Source of the DNA: a virus
Reading direction: 5' to 3' (one strand)
Virus record (IMG/VR): IMGVR_UViG_3300023094_000001
Location: 1-44,242 of that record
Length of the DNA: 44,242 bases
Position 1 is the first letter of the stretch; each line of letters opens with the position of its first letter. Positions 30,298 to 38,634 of this stretch are shown in pieces. Made by a program: the position numbers and the translations under genes. The notes under the pieces were generated by a model, which saw only the letters and a list, made by a program, of their open reading frames with translations, made no database searches and was not told where the DNA came from.

Positions 30298-30540
30298 TTA
30301 TCTCCAAAGTAATTTCAAACGCGACGCCTTGACGTCAGGGTGGATGCGGCCGGCGCAGATATCGCGCACGGTGTCGTGCGCCAGCAGAGTGCTGTAGCGC
30401 TCAATGCACTGGGCGATGGAAAGCAGGCCGACTTCATAGTCCCAGCGTACAGCGGCCACTAGGCGGTCGGGCGTGGCATGGCGCGCCGTAATGCGCGGGG
30501 CGACCAGGCGCGGGATGACGAGCGGGGGCAAGGTGGTCAT
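30298..30540 (-). CDS. Small helix-turn-helix-like protein
   Basis: An 80-residue basic protein starting MTTLPPLVIPRL at 30540, in ATGA overlap with the upstream gene. The second half, VGLLSIAQCIERYSTLLAHDTVRDICAGR, fits a helix-turn-helix of the kind found in small phage DNA-binding proteins and HNH accessory domains. It may be a regulator of the early leftward operon. Confidence is limited by its shortness. Confidence 0.6.
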   Translation of the reverse strand: MTTLPPLVIPRLVAPRITARHATPDRLVAAVRWDYEVGLLSIAQCIERYSTLLAHDTVRDICAGRIHPDVKASRLKLLWR

Positions 30541-30848
30541 AGTACGATCGCCGCCACGGCCATCACTACAGCGCGCCGCCAAGCGGCCAGCCTGGCATCA
30601 TCCCCTGCGTCGTCCGCTACCCGCACCGTAGCCGAGAAATGCCCGTCAGCCAAGGCCCAACGGCCGGCCATGATGCAGCCCGACGTGCCCATGTCCAGAT
30701 CGATATCGAACTGGACCAGCAGAGTCGCGGCGGCGTCGTTCTGTTCCAGCGGATTCCACCCCGTGCGCGGGTCGAAATCGCGTGGACCTCCCCAACCTTT
30801 TGCCGCCGCTACCTTCTCCAGCAGCTCCCTGTCTTCTGGCGCGCTCAC
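30537..30848 (-). CDS. Phage ABA-sandwich-like protein (DUF2591 type)
   Basis: A 103-residue protein. It opens with an acidic helix and FDPRTGWNPLEQNDAAATLL, then FSATVRVADDAGDDARLAAWRRAVVMA. The plan of an N-terminal 'P-x-ND' segment followed by a C-terminal helix matches small DUF2591 phage proteins. A second copy of this general type is encoded at 42124 in the opposite arm. It overlaps genes on both sides by ATGA. The family's role is unknown. Confidence 0.6.
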   Translation of the reverse strand: MSAPEDRELLEKVAAAKGWGGPRDFDPRTGWNPLEQNDAAATLLVQFDIDLDMGTSGCIMAGRWALADGHFSATVRVADDAGDDARLAAWRRAVVMAVAAIVL

Positions 30849-31195
30849 AGATCACCCCCGACGCCCATCGAGCTGCGCACCTTCGGCGACACCAGGTCGT
30901 TGCGCGGGATACCGAATTGCATTTCGATCTCTTTGGCGCGCGCCAGCGGCACGTAGCCCTGGCGCAGCCACTGGCCCACGGCCTGGCGGGTGACGCCCAG
31001 CGCCACGGCCAGTTTGTTCCAGCTGCCGGCCTTCTCGACGGCCTTGTCCACCGCGCTGGCGGCGCGGGGCGTCGGCTCGTCGGCAGCGAGCCATTCGGCG
31101 ATGGTTGCGTACTTGGTGTTGACCGCCTTGGCGAAGGCGCGCGATCCGCCGGCGTAGGCGATGGCCATTTGCAGGCCGGTTTGTTTCTTGGGCAT
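30845..31195 (-). CDS. Cro/YdaS-like DNA-binding regulator
   Basis: A 116-residue protein with two helix-turn-helix-like parts. Residues ~8-37 (AIAYAGGSRAFAKAVNTKYATIAEWL) and ~54-85 (AGSWNKLAVALGVTRQAVGQWLRQG) both follow the YdaS/Cro pattern of a helix, a short turn and a recognition helix. The C-terminal AKEIEMQFGIPRNDLVSPKVR is also typical. It is the second gene of the leftward early operon, close to the divergent control region, and is the best candidate to bind the repeated CAAG-N6-CTTG operators. Confidence 0.8.
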   Translation of the reverse strand: MPKKQTGLQMAIAYAGGSRAFAKAVNTKYATIAEWLAADEPTPRAASAVDKAVEKAGSWNKLAVALGVTRQAVGQWLRQGYVPLARAKEIEMQFGIPRNDLVSPKVRSSMGVGGDL

Positions 31196-31208
31196 GGTGT
31201 TCCTCCTT

Positions 31209-31877
31209 TTAAATTAAATCGTAAACTGCGTTGATGTGATCGGCCCACTGGGTAAAAGCGCGCGCGATACCGGGGTACGTCTCGGCCCTGAGTTTCCACC
31301 GGTCGTCGGATGGGCCGAGCTTGTTCTGGCCGCTGTCGGTCTGATTCGACCAACGCTCGACCATCTTGCCGCTGCCGCGCGGCCACTCCACGATCCGGCC
31401 GGCGACGCGCTCGGCAGGGTCCGCCACGAGGCGCGGCAAGTTGCGCGTCCAGAGACCCGTCTTCTTGCTGGCGTCGTCGCCGAATTCATAGGGCTGGACG
31501 TATTGCGTCGGTTTTCTGATCTCGGTGCTGATGATGCCCACCGGGTTTTCCAGCGCGATGAAGGGGATCTGGTCTTGCTCCAACAGCAGCGACCGGACAA
31601 AAGACAGCGCCGCCGCCGTACCGGCGCCGCCGAAACGCACGTGGCCCTCGCGAGTGTTCCAGTGGATGCCCGAGCCGCACAGGTAGGTGCAGTCGGGGTG
31701 GAAGATCGCCAAGTCCCAGCCGGCGTGCAGCACGTCCCGGACGTCGCCCTTGTAATGCGGGCCGGGCACGTCGGTCTCCAGCAGATCACACGACATGGCG
31801 TCATGGCCAGCGGCCAGAAACGCGTCGCGGCTGCGGCCCGAGTACTCCATCCCAATTAAGACTTTCAACTTGCGCAT
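31209..31877 (-). CDS. C5-cytosine methyltransferase-like protein
   Basis: A 222-residue protein starting MRKLKVLIGMEYSG at 31877. It has a motif I-like start (GMEYSGRSRDAFLAAGHDAMSCD), a motif IV-like FHPDCTYL with the likely catalytic C63, and ENPVG (110-114) in place of the ENV motif. Compared with full C5 enzymes (300+ residues) it lacks an obvious target-recognition domain, and HPDC replaces the usual PPC. Phage proteins of this short form are widespread and their activity is uncertain. It is the first gene leftward of the divergent promoter region. Confidence 0.8.
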   Translation of the reverse strand: MRKLKVLIGMEYSGRSRDAFLAAGHDAMSCDLLETDVPGPHYKGDVRDVLHAGWDLAIFHPDCTYLCGSGIHWNTREGHVRFGGAGTAAALSFVRSLLLEQDQIPFIALENPVGIISTEIRKPTQYVQPYEFGDDASKKTGLWTRNLPRLVADPAERVAGRIVEWPRGSGKMVERWSNQTDSGQNKLGPSDDRWKLRAETYPGIARAFTQWADHINAVYDLI

Positions 31878-31903
31878 TTCGGTTCCTTTCACTGACAAGC
31901 GCC

Positions 31904-31932
31904 AGCATATACGCAAGCAGCGCTTTACGCAA
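31904..31932 (-). promoter_or_regulatory. Leftward early promoter
   Basis: On the minus strand TTGCGT (31932-31927) and TATGCT (31909-31904) are separated by 17 bases. Two CTTGCGTA boxes (around 31926-31934 and 31910-31918) overlap it and resemble half of the operator. It would drive the operon from the C5 methyltransferase-like gene to 29189. Confidence 0.65.
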
Positions 31933-31946
31933 GCAAAATATATTTG

Positions 31947-31960
31947 CAAGAAAATACTTG
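31947..31960. promoter_or_regulatory. Operator palindrome, copy 4 (divergent control region)
   Basis: CAAGAAAATACTTG, followed by GCG, matches the CAAGTAAATACTTG palindrome of the three rightward promoters with one base different. It lies between the leftward and rightward early promoters, where binding could control both arms. Confidence 0.65.
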
Positions 31961-31985
31961 CGCATAGCATTTCGTTGTGTAATGA
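31958..31985 (+). promoter_or_regulatory. Rightward early promoter (tentative)
   Basis: TTGCGC (31958-31963) and TAATGA (31980-31985) are separated by 16 bases, 43 bases before the ATG at 32029. The -35 box overlaps the end of the operator palindrome. Another reading with TTGCAA at 31945 has a spacer too short or too long, so exact boundaries are uncertain. Confidence 0.5.
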
Positions 31986-32028
31986 TTCGTCTGTCGATTC
32001 GGACAACAACCAAACAGAGGAACCCAAC

Positions 32029-32568
32029 ATGTCGATTGAAAATGCAATTCTGGAACTGGCCGCCGCGATTCGCCACCTGGCCGATAGCAACCGCGAGATC
32101 GCAGCAACGGGCGGCGCGCCGCTGACGATCCACGGCGAGGTCTGCTCGACCCTGGCAGAAGCGGCGCAAGAGGCCGAACTGGAAAAGGCCGTCACCCAGG
32201 TGGAAACTGACGCCAAGGCCGACCCGAAAGCCGAGCAGAAGAAGGTCATGGGCCTGGTGGAAGCCGACCGCAAGTCGGCCGCCAAGCAGGCGATTGCTGA
32301 TGCGCTGGCCAAAGCGGAAGCCGAGAAGAAAGCCACCCCGGTGGTCGAAGAAGACGACCCGCTGGGCGACTCCATCCCGCTGGACTACGAGAAAGACGTC
32401 AAGCCTAAGCTGGTGCAGGTGGGCAAGAACAAGCAGGAAATGGTCGACCTGCTGGCCTCGTTCGGCGTCGGCAAGGAACTGGAATACGCCAAGGCCGACC
32501 AGCTGCCGGCGGACAAGTTCGCCAAGGTGGTCGCCGCCTGCGACAAGATCCTGGCCGCGCGGGGCTGA
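32029..32568 (+). CDS. Acidic/lysine-rich helical protein, first gene of the rightward arm
   Basis: A 179-residue protein starting [10 protein letters not shown], with an AGAGGAACCCAAC ribosome site. The first ~50 residues form a regular helix region. Residues ~45-115 are a long Ala/Glu/Lys coiled segment. The last ~60 residues ([28 protein letters not shown]) look like a small folded domain. It precedes the DUF2800 nuclease and SSB genes with a 2-bp gap, so a replication or recombination accessory role is likely. No family is recognised. Confidence 0.75.
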   Translation: MSIENAILELAAAIRHLADSNREIAATGGAPLTIHGEVCSTLAEAAQEAELEKAVTQVETDAKADPKAEQKKVMGLVEADRKSAAKQAIADALAKAEAEKKATPVVEEDDPLGDSIPLDYEKDVKPKLVQVGKNKQEMVDLLASFGVGKELEYAKADQLPADKFAKVVAACDKILAARG

Positions 32569-32570
32569 TC

Positions 32571-34310
32571 GTGACGGCCAAACTTCATCCGCTGATAGGA
32601 CCGGACGAGCGCGAGAAGCTGGCCGCGCTCGCCTCGGGCCAGATCAGCCTGGACGAACCGCGCCGCGCCGCACACGCCAAACTCTCCCCAAGCGGCGCAA
32701 AGCGCTGGATGGCCTGCGCCGGATCGCTGGCCATGGAAGCCGGTATCCCCGATCGCGGCAGCGAGTTCGCCGACGAGGGCACCGCCGCCCACTTCCTGGC
32801 GTCCGAGTGCCTGGAGGGCGAGCACGATGCGAAGTTCTTCTTGGGCGACACGATCATCGTCACCGAGCACGGCGAAACTGGCTGGGTCGAGCAGTTCAAC
32901 CTGCAGGGCGGTGAGCGCGAGTTCGTCGCCGACGCCGACATGTGCCGCGAGGTGCAGAAGTACATCGACGCGGTGCGCGAAGCGGCGCAGGGCGGCGAGC
33001 TGCATGTCGAGCAGCGTCTACCGATCTTCGGCGGGGTGATCCCGGATCAGTTCGGCACCTCGGACGCCGTGATCCTGTTCCCCAAGCTGCTCAAGTGCGC
33101 CGATTTGAAATTCGGCCGGGGCGTGCAGGTGTTCGCCGAGGAAAACGAGCAGCTGATGCTCTACGCCCTCGGCGCATTGGACGAGTTCGACTTGCTGGGC
33201 GAGATCGAGGAAGTCGAGTTGATCGTCCACCAGCCCCGGCTCAACCACTACGACAGCTGGACGTGCAGCGTCGAACACCTGCGGGCCTTCGAGCGGCGGG
33301 CGATCGCGGCCGGCAAGCTGGCGCTCAGCATTGCGCCAGTCGAAACGGAAATAGTCCCATGGCTGGATGAAGAAGGCAACCCGGATGGCGAGGACGAGGT
33401 CGTAAAGCAATCCACGATTCCGCTGCAGTACCTCAACCCCGGCCCCGACCAGTGCCGATTCTGCAAAGCCAAGGCGACTTGCCCGGCGCTGCGCGCCCAG
33501 GTGCTGTCCACGGTGGCGGGCGACTTTGAGGTAATCCCCGACATGCCTTTCACCACGCTGACCATGTCGACGGGCGACAAGGAACTGCTGGAGTCGACGA
33601 AGGTTGCCATGCTGCCGCTGGTGACCGTGGTCGACAACCTCATCGCACTAGGCAAAGGCGAGATCGCGGTGTCCATCATCGACGCCGAGAAGATCATCGC
33701 GGCGGCGCACGGTGTGGCGCCTGGCAAGGTGGACTTCGACTTCGGCACCGATGCGAGCGATGGGATTGACGGCACAAAACCGTACTTTGTGGTCAAGAAG
33801 CCCACCCTGCGCCCGGCCCTGGAGAATCCAGAGGCGCGGCTGGCCAGCGCCAGCGACGAGCAGCTCGGCCTCTTGGGCGAAGCGATCGACCTGGTGGAAG
33901 GCTGGGCCAAGGCGGTTCGCGCTGAGCTCGAGCGGCGCATGCTGGCCGGCGGCGAGGTGCCCGGCTTCAAGCTGGTCAAGGGCCGCGAGGGCATTCGTAA
34001 GTTTGCCGACGCCGCCGAGGCCGAGAAGATGATGAAGTCGATGCGCCTGAAACAAGACGTGATGTACGACTGGACGCTGATCAGCCCGACCACGGCCGAG
34101 AAGCTGCACGCCGACGGCATCATCGGCAAGAAGCAATGGCCGAAGTTGCAAGCGCTGATCGTGCGCAGCGAAGCCGGCCTGTCTGTGGCACCCGCCGCCG
34201 ACAAACGACCAGCGGTGGCGATCACCCCGGTGGCCGATGATTTCGACGTCATTGATTCGGATGGCCCGCTGTACCGAGACGGTTCCGACGACCTGTCGGA
34301 TCTTATTTAA
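32571..34310 (+). CDS. RecB/Cas4-like PD-(D/E)XK nuclease (DUF2800)
   Basis: A 579-residue protein; the start is a GTG two bases after the previous stop. The DUF2800 plan is visible: [15 protein letters not shown] (C49), [12 protein letters not shown] (H74), GTSDAVI (D165), CADLKFG (D178, K180) and a final cysteine cluster [11 protein letters not shown] (C295, C298, C304). With C49 these four Cys could hold an iron-sulfur cluster, as in AddB and Cas4. Such nucleases occur beside DUF2815 SSB and PolA genes and probably process DNA ends for recombination-linked replication. The C-terminal ~250 residues are family-specific. Confidence 0.88.
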   Translation: MTAKLHPLIGPDEREKLAALASGQISLDEPRRAAHAKLSPSGAKRWMACAGSLAMEAGIPDRGSEFADEGTAAHFLASECLEGEHDAKFFLGDTIIVTEHGETGWVEQFNLQGGEREFVADADMCREVQKYIDAVREAAQGGELHVEQRLPIFGGVIPDQFGTSDAVILFPKLLKCADLKFGRGVQVFAEENEQLMLYALGALDEFDLLGEIEEVELIVHQPRLNHYDSWTCSVEHLRAFERRAIAAGKLALSIAPVETEIVPWLDEEGNPDGEDEVVKQSTIPLQYLNPGPDQCRFCKAKATCPALRAQVLSTVAGDFEVIPDMPFTTLTMSTGDKELLESTKVAMLPLVTVVDNLIALGKGEIAVSIIDAEKIIAAAHGVAPGKVDFDFGTDASDGIDGTKPYFVVKKPTLRPALENPEARLASASDEQLGLLGEAIDLVEGWAKAVRAELERRMLAGGEVPGFKLVKGREGIRKFADAAEAEKMMKSMRLKQDVMYDWTLISPTTAEKLHADGIIGKKQWPKLQALIVRSEAGLSVAPAADKRPAVAITPVADDFDVIDSDGPLYRDGSDDLSDLI

Positions 34311-34332
34311 TTTACTTGAAAGAAAACTTACC

Positions 34333-34986
34333 ATGTCTATCGTAAAACTGCCAAACGTCCGTCTGTTCTTCAACGACCTGTTCGTCGCCAAGACCTTCAA
34401 GCAAAGCACCAGCTACAGCGCCACCTTCGGCGTCGAGCCGGGCAGCGCCATCGACAAGGCGATCGAAGCCGCGATGAAGGAAGTGGCCGAAGTCAAGTTC
34501 GGCAAGCGCGCCCCTGCCAAGATGGCCGCCATGCGCCCGGTGCCGCAACAGTTCCCGTACAGCGACGGCAACAGCAAGACCTGGGAAGGCGCCGAGGGCT
34601 TGAACGTCCTCAAGGGCACCAAGCAGGAGAAGTCCGGCAAGCCGCTGGTGCTGTCGAACGTGCGCTACTCGGGCGAGCAGCTGCCTGAATTCGTCGGCAA
34701 GTTCATCATCATCGGTGACGAGAAGGGCACGCCTTACGGCCGCGACAGCGAAAACCGCCTGGTGCAGTTGAATGACGTCACCGAAGAAATCACCGTGCCG
34801 TACAGCGGTTGCTACGTCAACGGCTCGGTCGAATTCTGGGCGCAGGACGGGGACAACTCGGGCATGCGTTGCTCGCTGCGCGCGGTCCAGTTTGTGCGCG
34901 ATGGTGACGCCTTCGCCGGCGGCAGCAAAGTGTCGAACGACGAGTTTGACGCACTGGACGGCGCCGACGCCGACGATCTGGTCTAA
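34333..34986 (+). CDS. Single-stranded DNA-binding protein (DUF2815, T7 gp2.5-like)
   Basis: A 217-residue protein. Segments such as VKLPNVRLFFNDLFVAKTF, YSDGNSKTWEGAEGLNVLKG and GCYVNGSVEFWAQDGDNSGMRCSL match the DUF2815 family, which has the gp2.5 OB fold. The C-terminus is very acidic (DEFDALDGADADDLV), the usual protein-interaction tail of SSBs that contacts polymerase or helicase. It follows the DUF2800 nuclease and ends at a hairpin terminator. Confidence 0.9.
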   Translation: MSIVKLPNVRLFFNDLFVAKTFKQSTSYSATFGVEPGSAIDKAIEAAMKEVAEVKFGKRAPAKMAAMRPVPQQFPYSDGNSKTWEGAEGLNVLKGTKQEKSGKPLVLSNVRYSGEQLPEFVGKFIIIGDEKGTPYGRDSENRLVQLNDVTEEITVPYSGCYVNGSVEFWAQDGDNSGMRCSLRAVQFVRDGDAFAGGSKVSNDEFDALDGADADDLV

Positions 34987-34993
34987 ACCCTAT

Positions 34994-35016
34994 GCCCGGC
35001 GCGAGCCGGGCGTTTT
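34994..35016 (+). terminator. Hairpin terminator after the SSB gene
   Basis: GCCCGGC-GCGA-GCCGGGC (34994-35011) is a 7-bp perfect stem with a 4-base loop, followed by GTTTTC. It is likely partial, because the polymerase gene downstream has no separate promoter visible. Confidence 0.75.
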
Positions 35017-35028
35017 CTGGAGAACGAT

Positions 35029-35256
35029 ATGCCAGTAGCATTTACCCGATGGTTTTCTACCGACAAAGACGGTAGTCCGAGCCGTAAAGGTTGGTACGAA
35101 GTTCTATTTTCAAATGATAAAAAGCCCGACGGCACTACCAGATACTGGGACGGGCGGCGGCGGTGGCTGATGGCCGAACGCGGCAGTATCTCTGTATTCG
35201 GCTTGGGCGACACACGCGGCGAACGCTGGCGCGGCCTGACGGCGCCGGCAAAGTGA
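35029..35256 (+). CDS. Small basic protein, unknown function
   Basis: A 75-residue protein with a GGAGAACGAT ribosome site. It has a WF...GWYEVLF...RYWDGRRRWL pattern: several Trp and Arg with beta-like spacing, suggesting a small beta domain. Phage proteins of the style 'GWYEV...YWDG..W' are common near replication genes and remain uncharacterised. Its stop overlaps the GTG of the next gene. Confidence 0.65.
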   Translation: MPVAFTRWFSTDKDGSPSRKGWYEVLFSNDKKPDGTTRYWDGRRRWLMAERGSISVFGLGDTRGERWRGLTAPAK

Positions 35257-35564
35257 CCACCTACTCGATCCGTTGCCGGCACAAGGCGTGCCGCCACCGC
35301 CGCGTGTCGCGCACCCACCCCGACGACTACAAGGTGGTGCCGCGCTGCCCGGTGTGCGGCTCGCGCAAGGGCTGGCGGATCGAGCAGCGGGCCTACAACA
35401 AGCGCGGGCTGTGCCACTGCGCCGGCCCGCTGGGGCGGAACAACGAGCCGTTCCCGCACCGCGTCACCCATCCGTCGTGCGACCAACACCCGCACGGCAT
35501 TTACAACCAGGCGCGCGCCCGTGGCGTTGCGCATGAGGATATCCCGAAGGAGTATTGGCCGTGA
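35253..35564 (+). CDS. Zinc-ribbon protein
   Basis: A 103-residue protein with a GTG start at 35253 (GTGA overlap). There are several Cys pairs: IRCRHKACRH, VPRCPVCGSRKG and HCAG...PSCDQH. The CPVCG knuckle with the earlier Cys pair is a typical zinc ribbon. Arg-rich composition suggests nucleic-acid binding. It is probably an accessory replication or recombination protein. Confidence 0.65.
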   Translation: MTTYSIRCRHKACRHRRVSRTHPDDYKVVPRCPVCGSRKGWRIEQRAYNKRGLCHCAGPLGRNNEPFPHRVTHPSCDQHPHGIYNQARARGVAHEDIPKEYWP

Positions 35565-35791
35565 TTAAATTTCTGATGTGGGTAGGCTTTATCCGCCGCC
35601 GCGATGACGGTACGATCGTTTGGCCGTTCCACGTGCCTCCCGCGCACATGCGCGAGCACTACTGGCGCCACGGCCCGCGCTTCTATATTTTCCGTAACCT
35701 GCCGGGCGTGATCAAGTGGGTGCCTGGGCGTCTGCTGCCGCGCCGCTGGGGCTTCGGTATCTGCGGCTTCGAGTTCGGCGATCGGGGCTAG
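35561..35791 (+). CDS. Small basic aromatic protein, unknown function
   Basis: A 76-residue protein with a GTG start at 35561, overlapping the upstream stop. Rich in Arg, Trp, Phe, Pro and Gly, with FIRRRDDGTIVWPF and WGFGICGFEFG. The composition suggests a compact, perhaps membrane-peripheral fold. No family is recognised. Confidence 0.55.
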   Translation: MIKFLMWVGFIRRRDDGTIVWPFHVPPAHMREHYWRHGPRFYIFRNLPGVIKWVPGRLLPRRWGFGICGFEFGDRG

Positions 35792-35793
35792 CC

Positions 35794-36216
35794 ATGACCA
35801 TCTACGACGACCCCGAAGACCGTTGCACCACGCCCAGTCGGCGCCGGTTCTTCGGCAACCGCAGCCCCAAGAAGCAGGCCGAGGTGCGCGCCGCCGACCG
35901 CAAGGCGATGCACAAGCCGCCTGATGCGTTCATCGACCGCGCCGCCATGAAGGCCGCACCGGGCAGCGAACTGGCCCGCGCCCGTATCGCGGCGCATGCC
36001 GCCTTCGATCCACTGTGGCAGTCGGGCAAGTTCTCGCGCGGCGTGGCCTATGAGTGGCTGGCCGGTGAACTGGGCATTCCCGTCACCGCCTGCCACATGG
36101 TGTTGTTCGACGTTGCCATGTGCGAGAAGGTGGTGGCGATCTGTTCGGCGGATTCGGAGTGTCAGCACGCGATCTATATTTTGAGCACCATCGACTTTGA
36201 GGATTTGACGAAATGA
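35794..36216 (+). CDS. DUF3268-like protein
   Basis: A 140-residue protein starting MTIYDDPEDRC. The second half carries the DUF3268-type signature FDPLWQSGKFSRGVAYEWLAGELGIP followed by CHMVLFDVAMCEKVV, which in related proteins follows a zinc-binding N-terminal part (here reduced to a basic segment). Its stop overlaps the polymerase start. The role is unknown, but it is repeatedly found in phage replication modules. Confidence 0.7.
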   Translation: MTIYDDPEDRCTTPSRRRFFGNRSPKKQAEVRAADRKAMHKPPDAFIDRAAMKAAPGSELARARIAAHAAFDPLWQSGKFSRGVAYEWLAGELGIPVTACHMVLFDVAMCEKVVAICSADSECQHAIYILSTIDFEDLTK

Positions 36217-38552
36217 CACCACAAAAGCTCTGGCTGGACGACGAGACGTTCGGTCAGGTCAGCCTCAAGTCGCACGGCGCCTACAAGTATTCCGAGCAGG
36301 TCGAGATCCTGCTGCGCGCGTGGGCGCTTGACAACGATGTGCCGGCGGTGGTCGACGTCGCCAACGGCGAGCCTATGCCAAAGCTGCTGATCGGCGCGGC
36401 ACTGGCGGCGCAGGCCGGCGAAATCGAGGTGTGGGCGCACGGCTCGATGTTCGACCGCACCCAGGAAAATGCGGCCGGCATCGACATTCCGCTGAACGTG
36501 TGGCGCGACACCCTGGTGCAGGCGATGGCGCACGGTCTGCCCGGCCAGCTGGAAATGCTCTGCCAGGCGCTTGACGTGCCGGCTGACAAGGCCAAGGACA
36601 AAGCGGGCAAGGCGCTGATCCAATTGTTCTGCAAACCACTGCCGTTCCGTTTCCAGTTCACCCGCAAGGACTTCGCCACCAAGGCCGAGTACGACATCGC
36701 CAAGGCGCTTGCCGCCGAGGGGTGGCCAGGTCGCGCCACCCGCGCTACGCACCCGCGCGAGTGGGAGAACTTCAAGAGCTACGCTGGCGGCGACATTGAG
36801 GCGATGCGCGAGTGCCACCGGCGCATGCCGAAGTGGAATTATCCCGGTCGCGAGGTGGACTTGTGGCATCTAGATCAGACCATCAATGATCGCGGTGTCT
36901 ACATCGATCTAGACCTCGCGCACGGTGCACTGGCGGCCGTGGACGACGAACAGGAGGTACTGGCCGCGCGCACTATGGCGTTGACCGATGACCAGGTGCA
37001 AAGCGCCAACAAGCGGGACCAGCTGCTGCTGCATATTCTCGAAGCCTACGGGGTGGACTTGCCCGACATGCAAAAGGCAACACTGGAGCGGCGCATCAAC
37101 GACCCCGACCTACCGGACGGCCTGAAGGAATTGCTGCGGGTGCGTCTGTCCACCGCGACGACCAGCACCAGCAAGTACAAGACTCTCGTGCGTGCCACCG
37201 GCTCGGACGGGCGCCTGCGCGGGCTGCTGCAGTTCTGCGGCGCGGCGCGCACAGGGCGCTGGGCGGGGCGCCTATTCCAGCCCCAAAATCTACCCTCAAA
37301 AAATCTTATGCCGCCGGACGAAATCGAGATGGGCATCGAGGCGCTGAAGGACGGCACCGCCAACATACTGTTCAACGACGTGATGTGGCTCAGCACCAGT
37401 GCCATTCGCGGCTGCATCGCGGCGCCGCCCGGCCGCAAGCTGGTCGTGGCCGACTTGTCGAACATCGAGGGCCGGGTGCAGGCGTGGCTGGCCGGCGAGT
37501 CTTGGAAGCTGAAAGCGTTCGCCGACTTCGACACCGTGCAGACCGCCAACGGCAAGTGGCTCACCGGTCCGGAATACTTCGGACTGTGCATTGCCAACCG
37601 CGCGCCGGAATTGGCTTTGAACGAGAAAGGCGAGCCGATCCGCGCCGGCCACGACCTGTACAAGATGGCGTACGGCAAGTCCTTCAATATCAAGCCGGAG
37701 GACGTGACCAAAGATCAGCGCCAGGTGGGCAAGGTGCAGGAGCTGGCACTGGGTTACGAGGGTGGCGTTGGCGCGTTTGTGACGTTCGCCGCCGCGTATG
37801 ACATCGACCTGGACGAACTGGCCGACAAGGCCGCGCGCTTCATCCCCGGCGAGGTGTGGGGCCAGGCGTCGATCATGCTGGAATGGCACCGCAGCAAGGG
37901 TCGCGACCCGGCGGCGCAGCTCGGCATGGCCGACAAGACGTGGCTGGTGTGCGAGTCGTTCAAGCTGGGCTGGCGCACCGGCCACGCCAATATCAAGGCG
38001 TATTGGAAGGAGGTCGACGCCTGCGTGCGCGAGGCGATCGCCAACCCCGGTACCACCATCCCGTGCGGCAAGGTGAAGGTGCGGCGCGACGGCGCGTGGT
38101 TGCGCATCGTGCTGCCGTCCGGGCGCGCACTGTGCTATCCCGGCCCGAAGCTGGAAGCGGAGAAGCGCAAGCGGAAGGACGCCGAACTGGTCGAGACGTC
38201 GGACATTTTCAGCGTCGACGAGGAAGTGGCCACCGGTCGCACCAAGATCACCTACATGGGCGTCAACCAGTACAGCCGCAAGTGGGGCCGGATCGACACA
38301 TACGGCGGCAAGCTGTTCGAGAACATTTGCCAGGCGGTGGCGCGCGACGTGATGGCGGTCAACATGCCGCGCATCGAGGCGGCCGGCTATGAGATCGTGC
38401 TGAGCGTCCACGACGAGCTGCCGTGCGAGACGCCCGACGACCCGCGCTACAACCCCGAGCACCTGGCCGCGCTGCTGTGCGCCCCGCCGCCATGGGCCTT
38501 GGACATGCCGCTGGCCGCCGCCGGCTTCGAGTCGTACCGCTACAAGAAATAA
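36213..38552 (+). CDS. DNA polymerase, family A
   Basis: A 779-residue replicative polymerase. The N-terminal 3'-5' exonuclease has D9/D10-E11 in LDDETF, WAHGSMFDRT (D81) and YAGGDIEAM (Y190, D194). The polymerase motifs are A, ADLSNIEGR (D414); B, RQVGKVQELALGYEGG (R503-Y515); and C, LSVHDEL (H733, D734). Motif A deviates from the usual DYSQIELR. It ends two bases before the copy 2 promoter. The enzyme probably works with the leftward-encoded primase-helicase and the DUF2815 SSB. Confidence 0.95.
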   Translation: MTPQKLWLDDETFGQVSLKSHGAYKYSEQVEILLRAWALDNDVPAVVDVANGEPMPKLLIGAALAAQAGEIEVWAHGSMFDRTQENAAGIDIPLNVWRDTLVQAMAHGLPGQLEMLCQALDVPADKAKDKAGKALIQLFCKPLPFRFQFTRKDFATKAEYDIAKALAAEGWPGRATRATHPREWENFKSYAGGDIEAMRECHRRMPKWNYPGREVDLWHLDQTINDRGVYIDLDLAHGALAAVDDEQEVLAARTMALTDDQVQSANKRDQLLLHILEAYGVDLPDMQKATLERRINDPDLPDGLKELLRVRLSTATTSTSKYKTLVRATGSDGRLRGLLQFCGAARTGRWAGRLFQPQNLPSKNLMPPDEIEMGIEALKDGTANILFNDVMWLSTSAIRGCIAAPPGRKLVVADLSNIEGRVQAWLAGESWKLKAFADFDTVQTANGKWLTGPEYFGLCIANRAPELALNEKGEPIRAGHDLYKMAYGKSFNIKPEDVTKDQRQVGKVQELALGYEGGVGAFVTFAAAYDIDLDELADKAARFIPGEVWGQASIMLEWHRSKGRDPAAQLGMADKTWLVCESFKLGWRTGHANIKAYWKEVDACVREAIANPGTTIPCGKVKVRRDGAWLRIVLPSGRALCYPGPKLEAEKRKRKDAELVETSDIFSVDEEVATGRTKITYMGVNQYSRKWGRIDTYGGKLFENICQAVARDVMAVNMPRIEAAGYEIVLSVHDELPCETPDDPRYNPEHLAALLCAPPPWALDMPLAAAGFESYRYKK

Positions 38553-38553
38553 C

Positions 38554-38582
38554 TTGCACAAGTAAATACTTGCGTGTATAGT
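38554..38582 (+). promoter_or_regulatory. Sigma-70-type early promoter, copy 2
   Basis: TTGCAC (38554-38559), 17-base spacer, TATAGT (38577-38582), with the CAAGTAAATACTTG palindrome at 38559-38572. It is placed immediately after the polymerase stop. It shares 39 consecutive bases with copy 1 and another 39 with copy 3. It drives the 38635 gene and probably the following block. Confidence 0.88.
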
Positions 38583-38634
38583 TCTTACATCGGCGCTGCA
38601 TTGGGTGGCGCCAGAACCCTCCCAGGAGAATAAA

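Noticed and set aside
31209-32375. A 388-residue version of the C5 methyltransferase-like protein
   Set aside because: The extra N-terminus crosses the divergent promoter region and overlaps the opposite gene. MRKLKV at 31877 is the better start.
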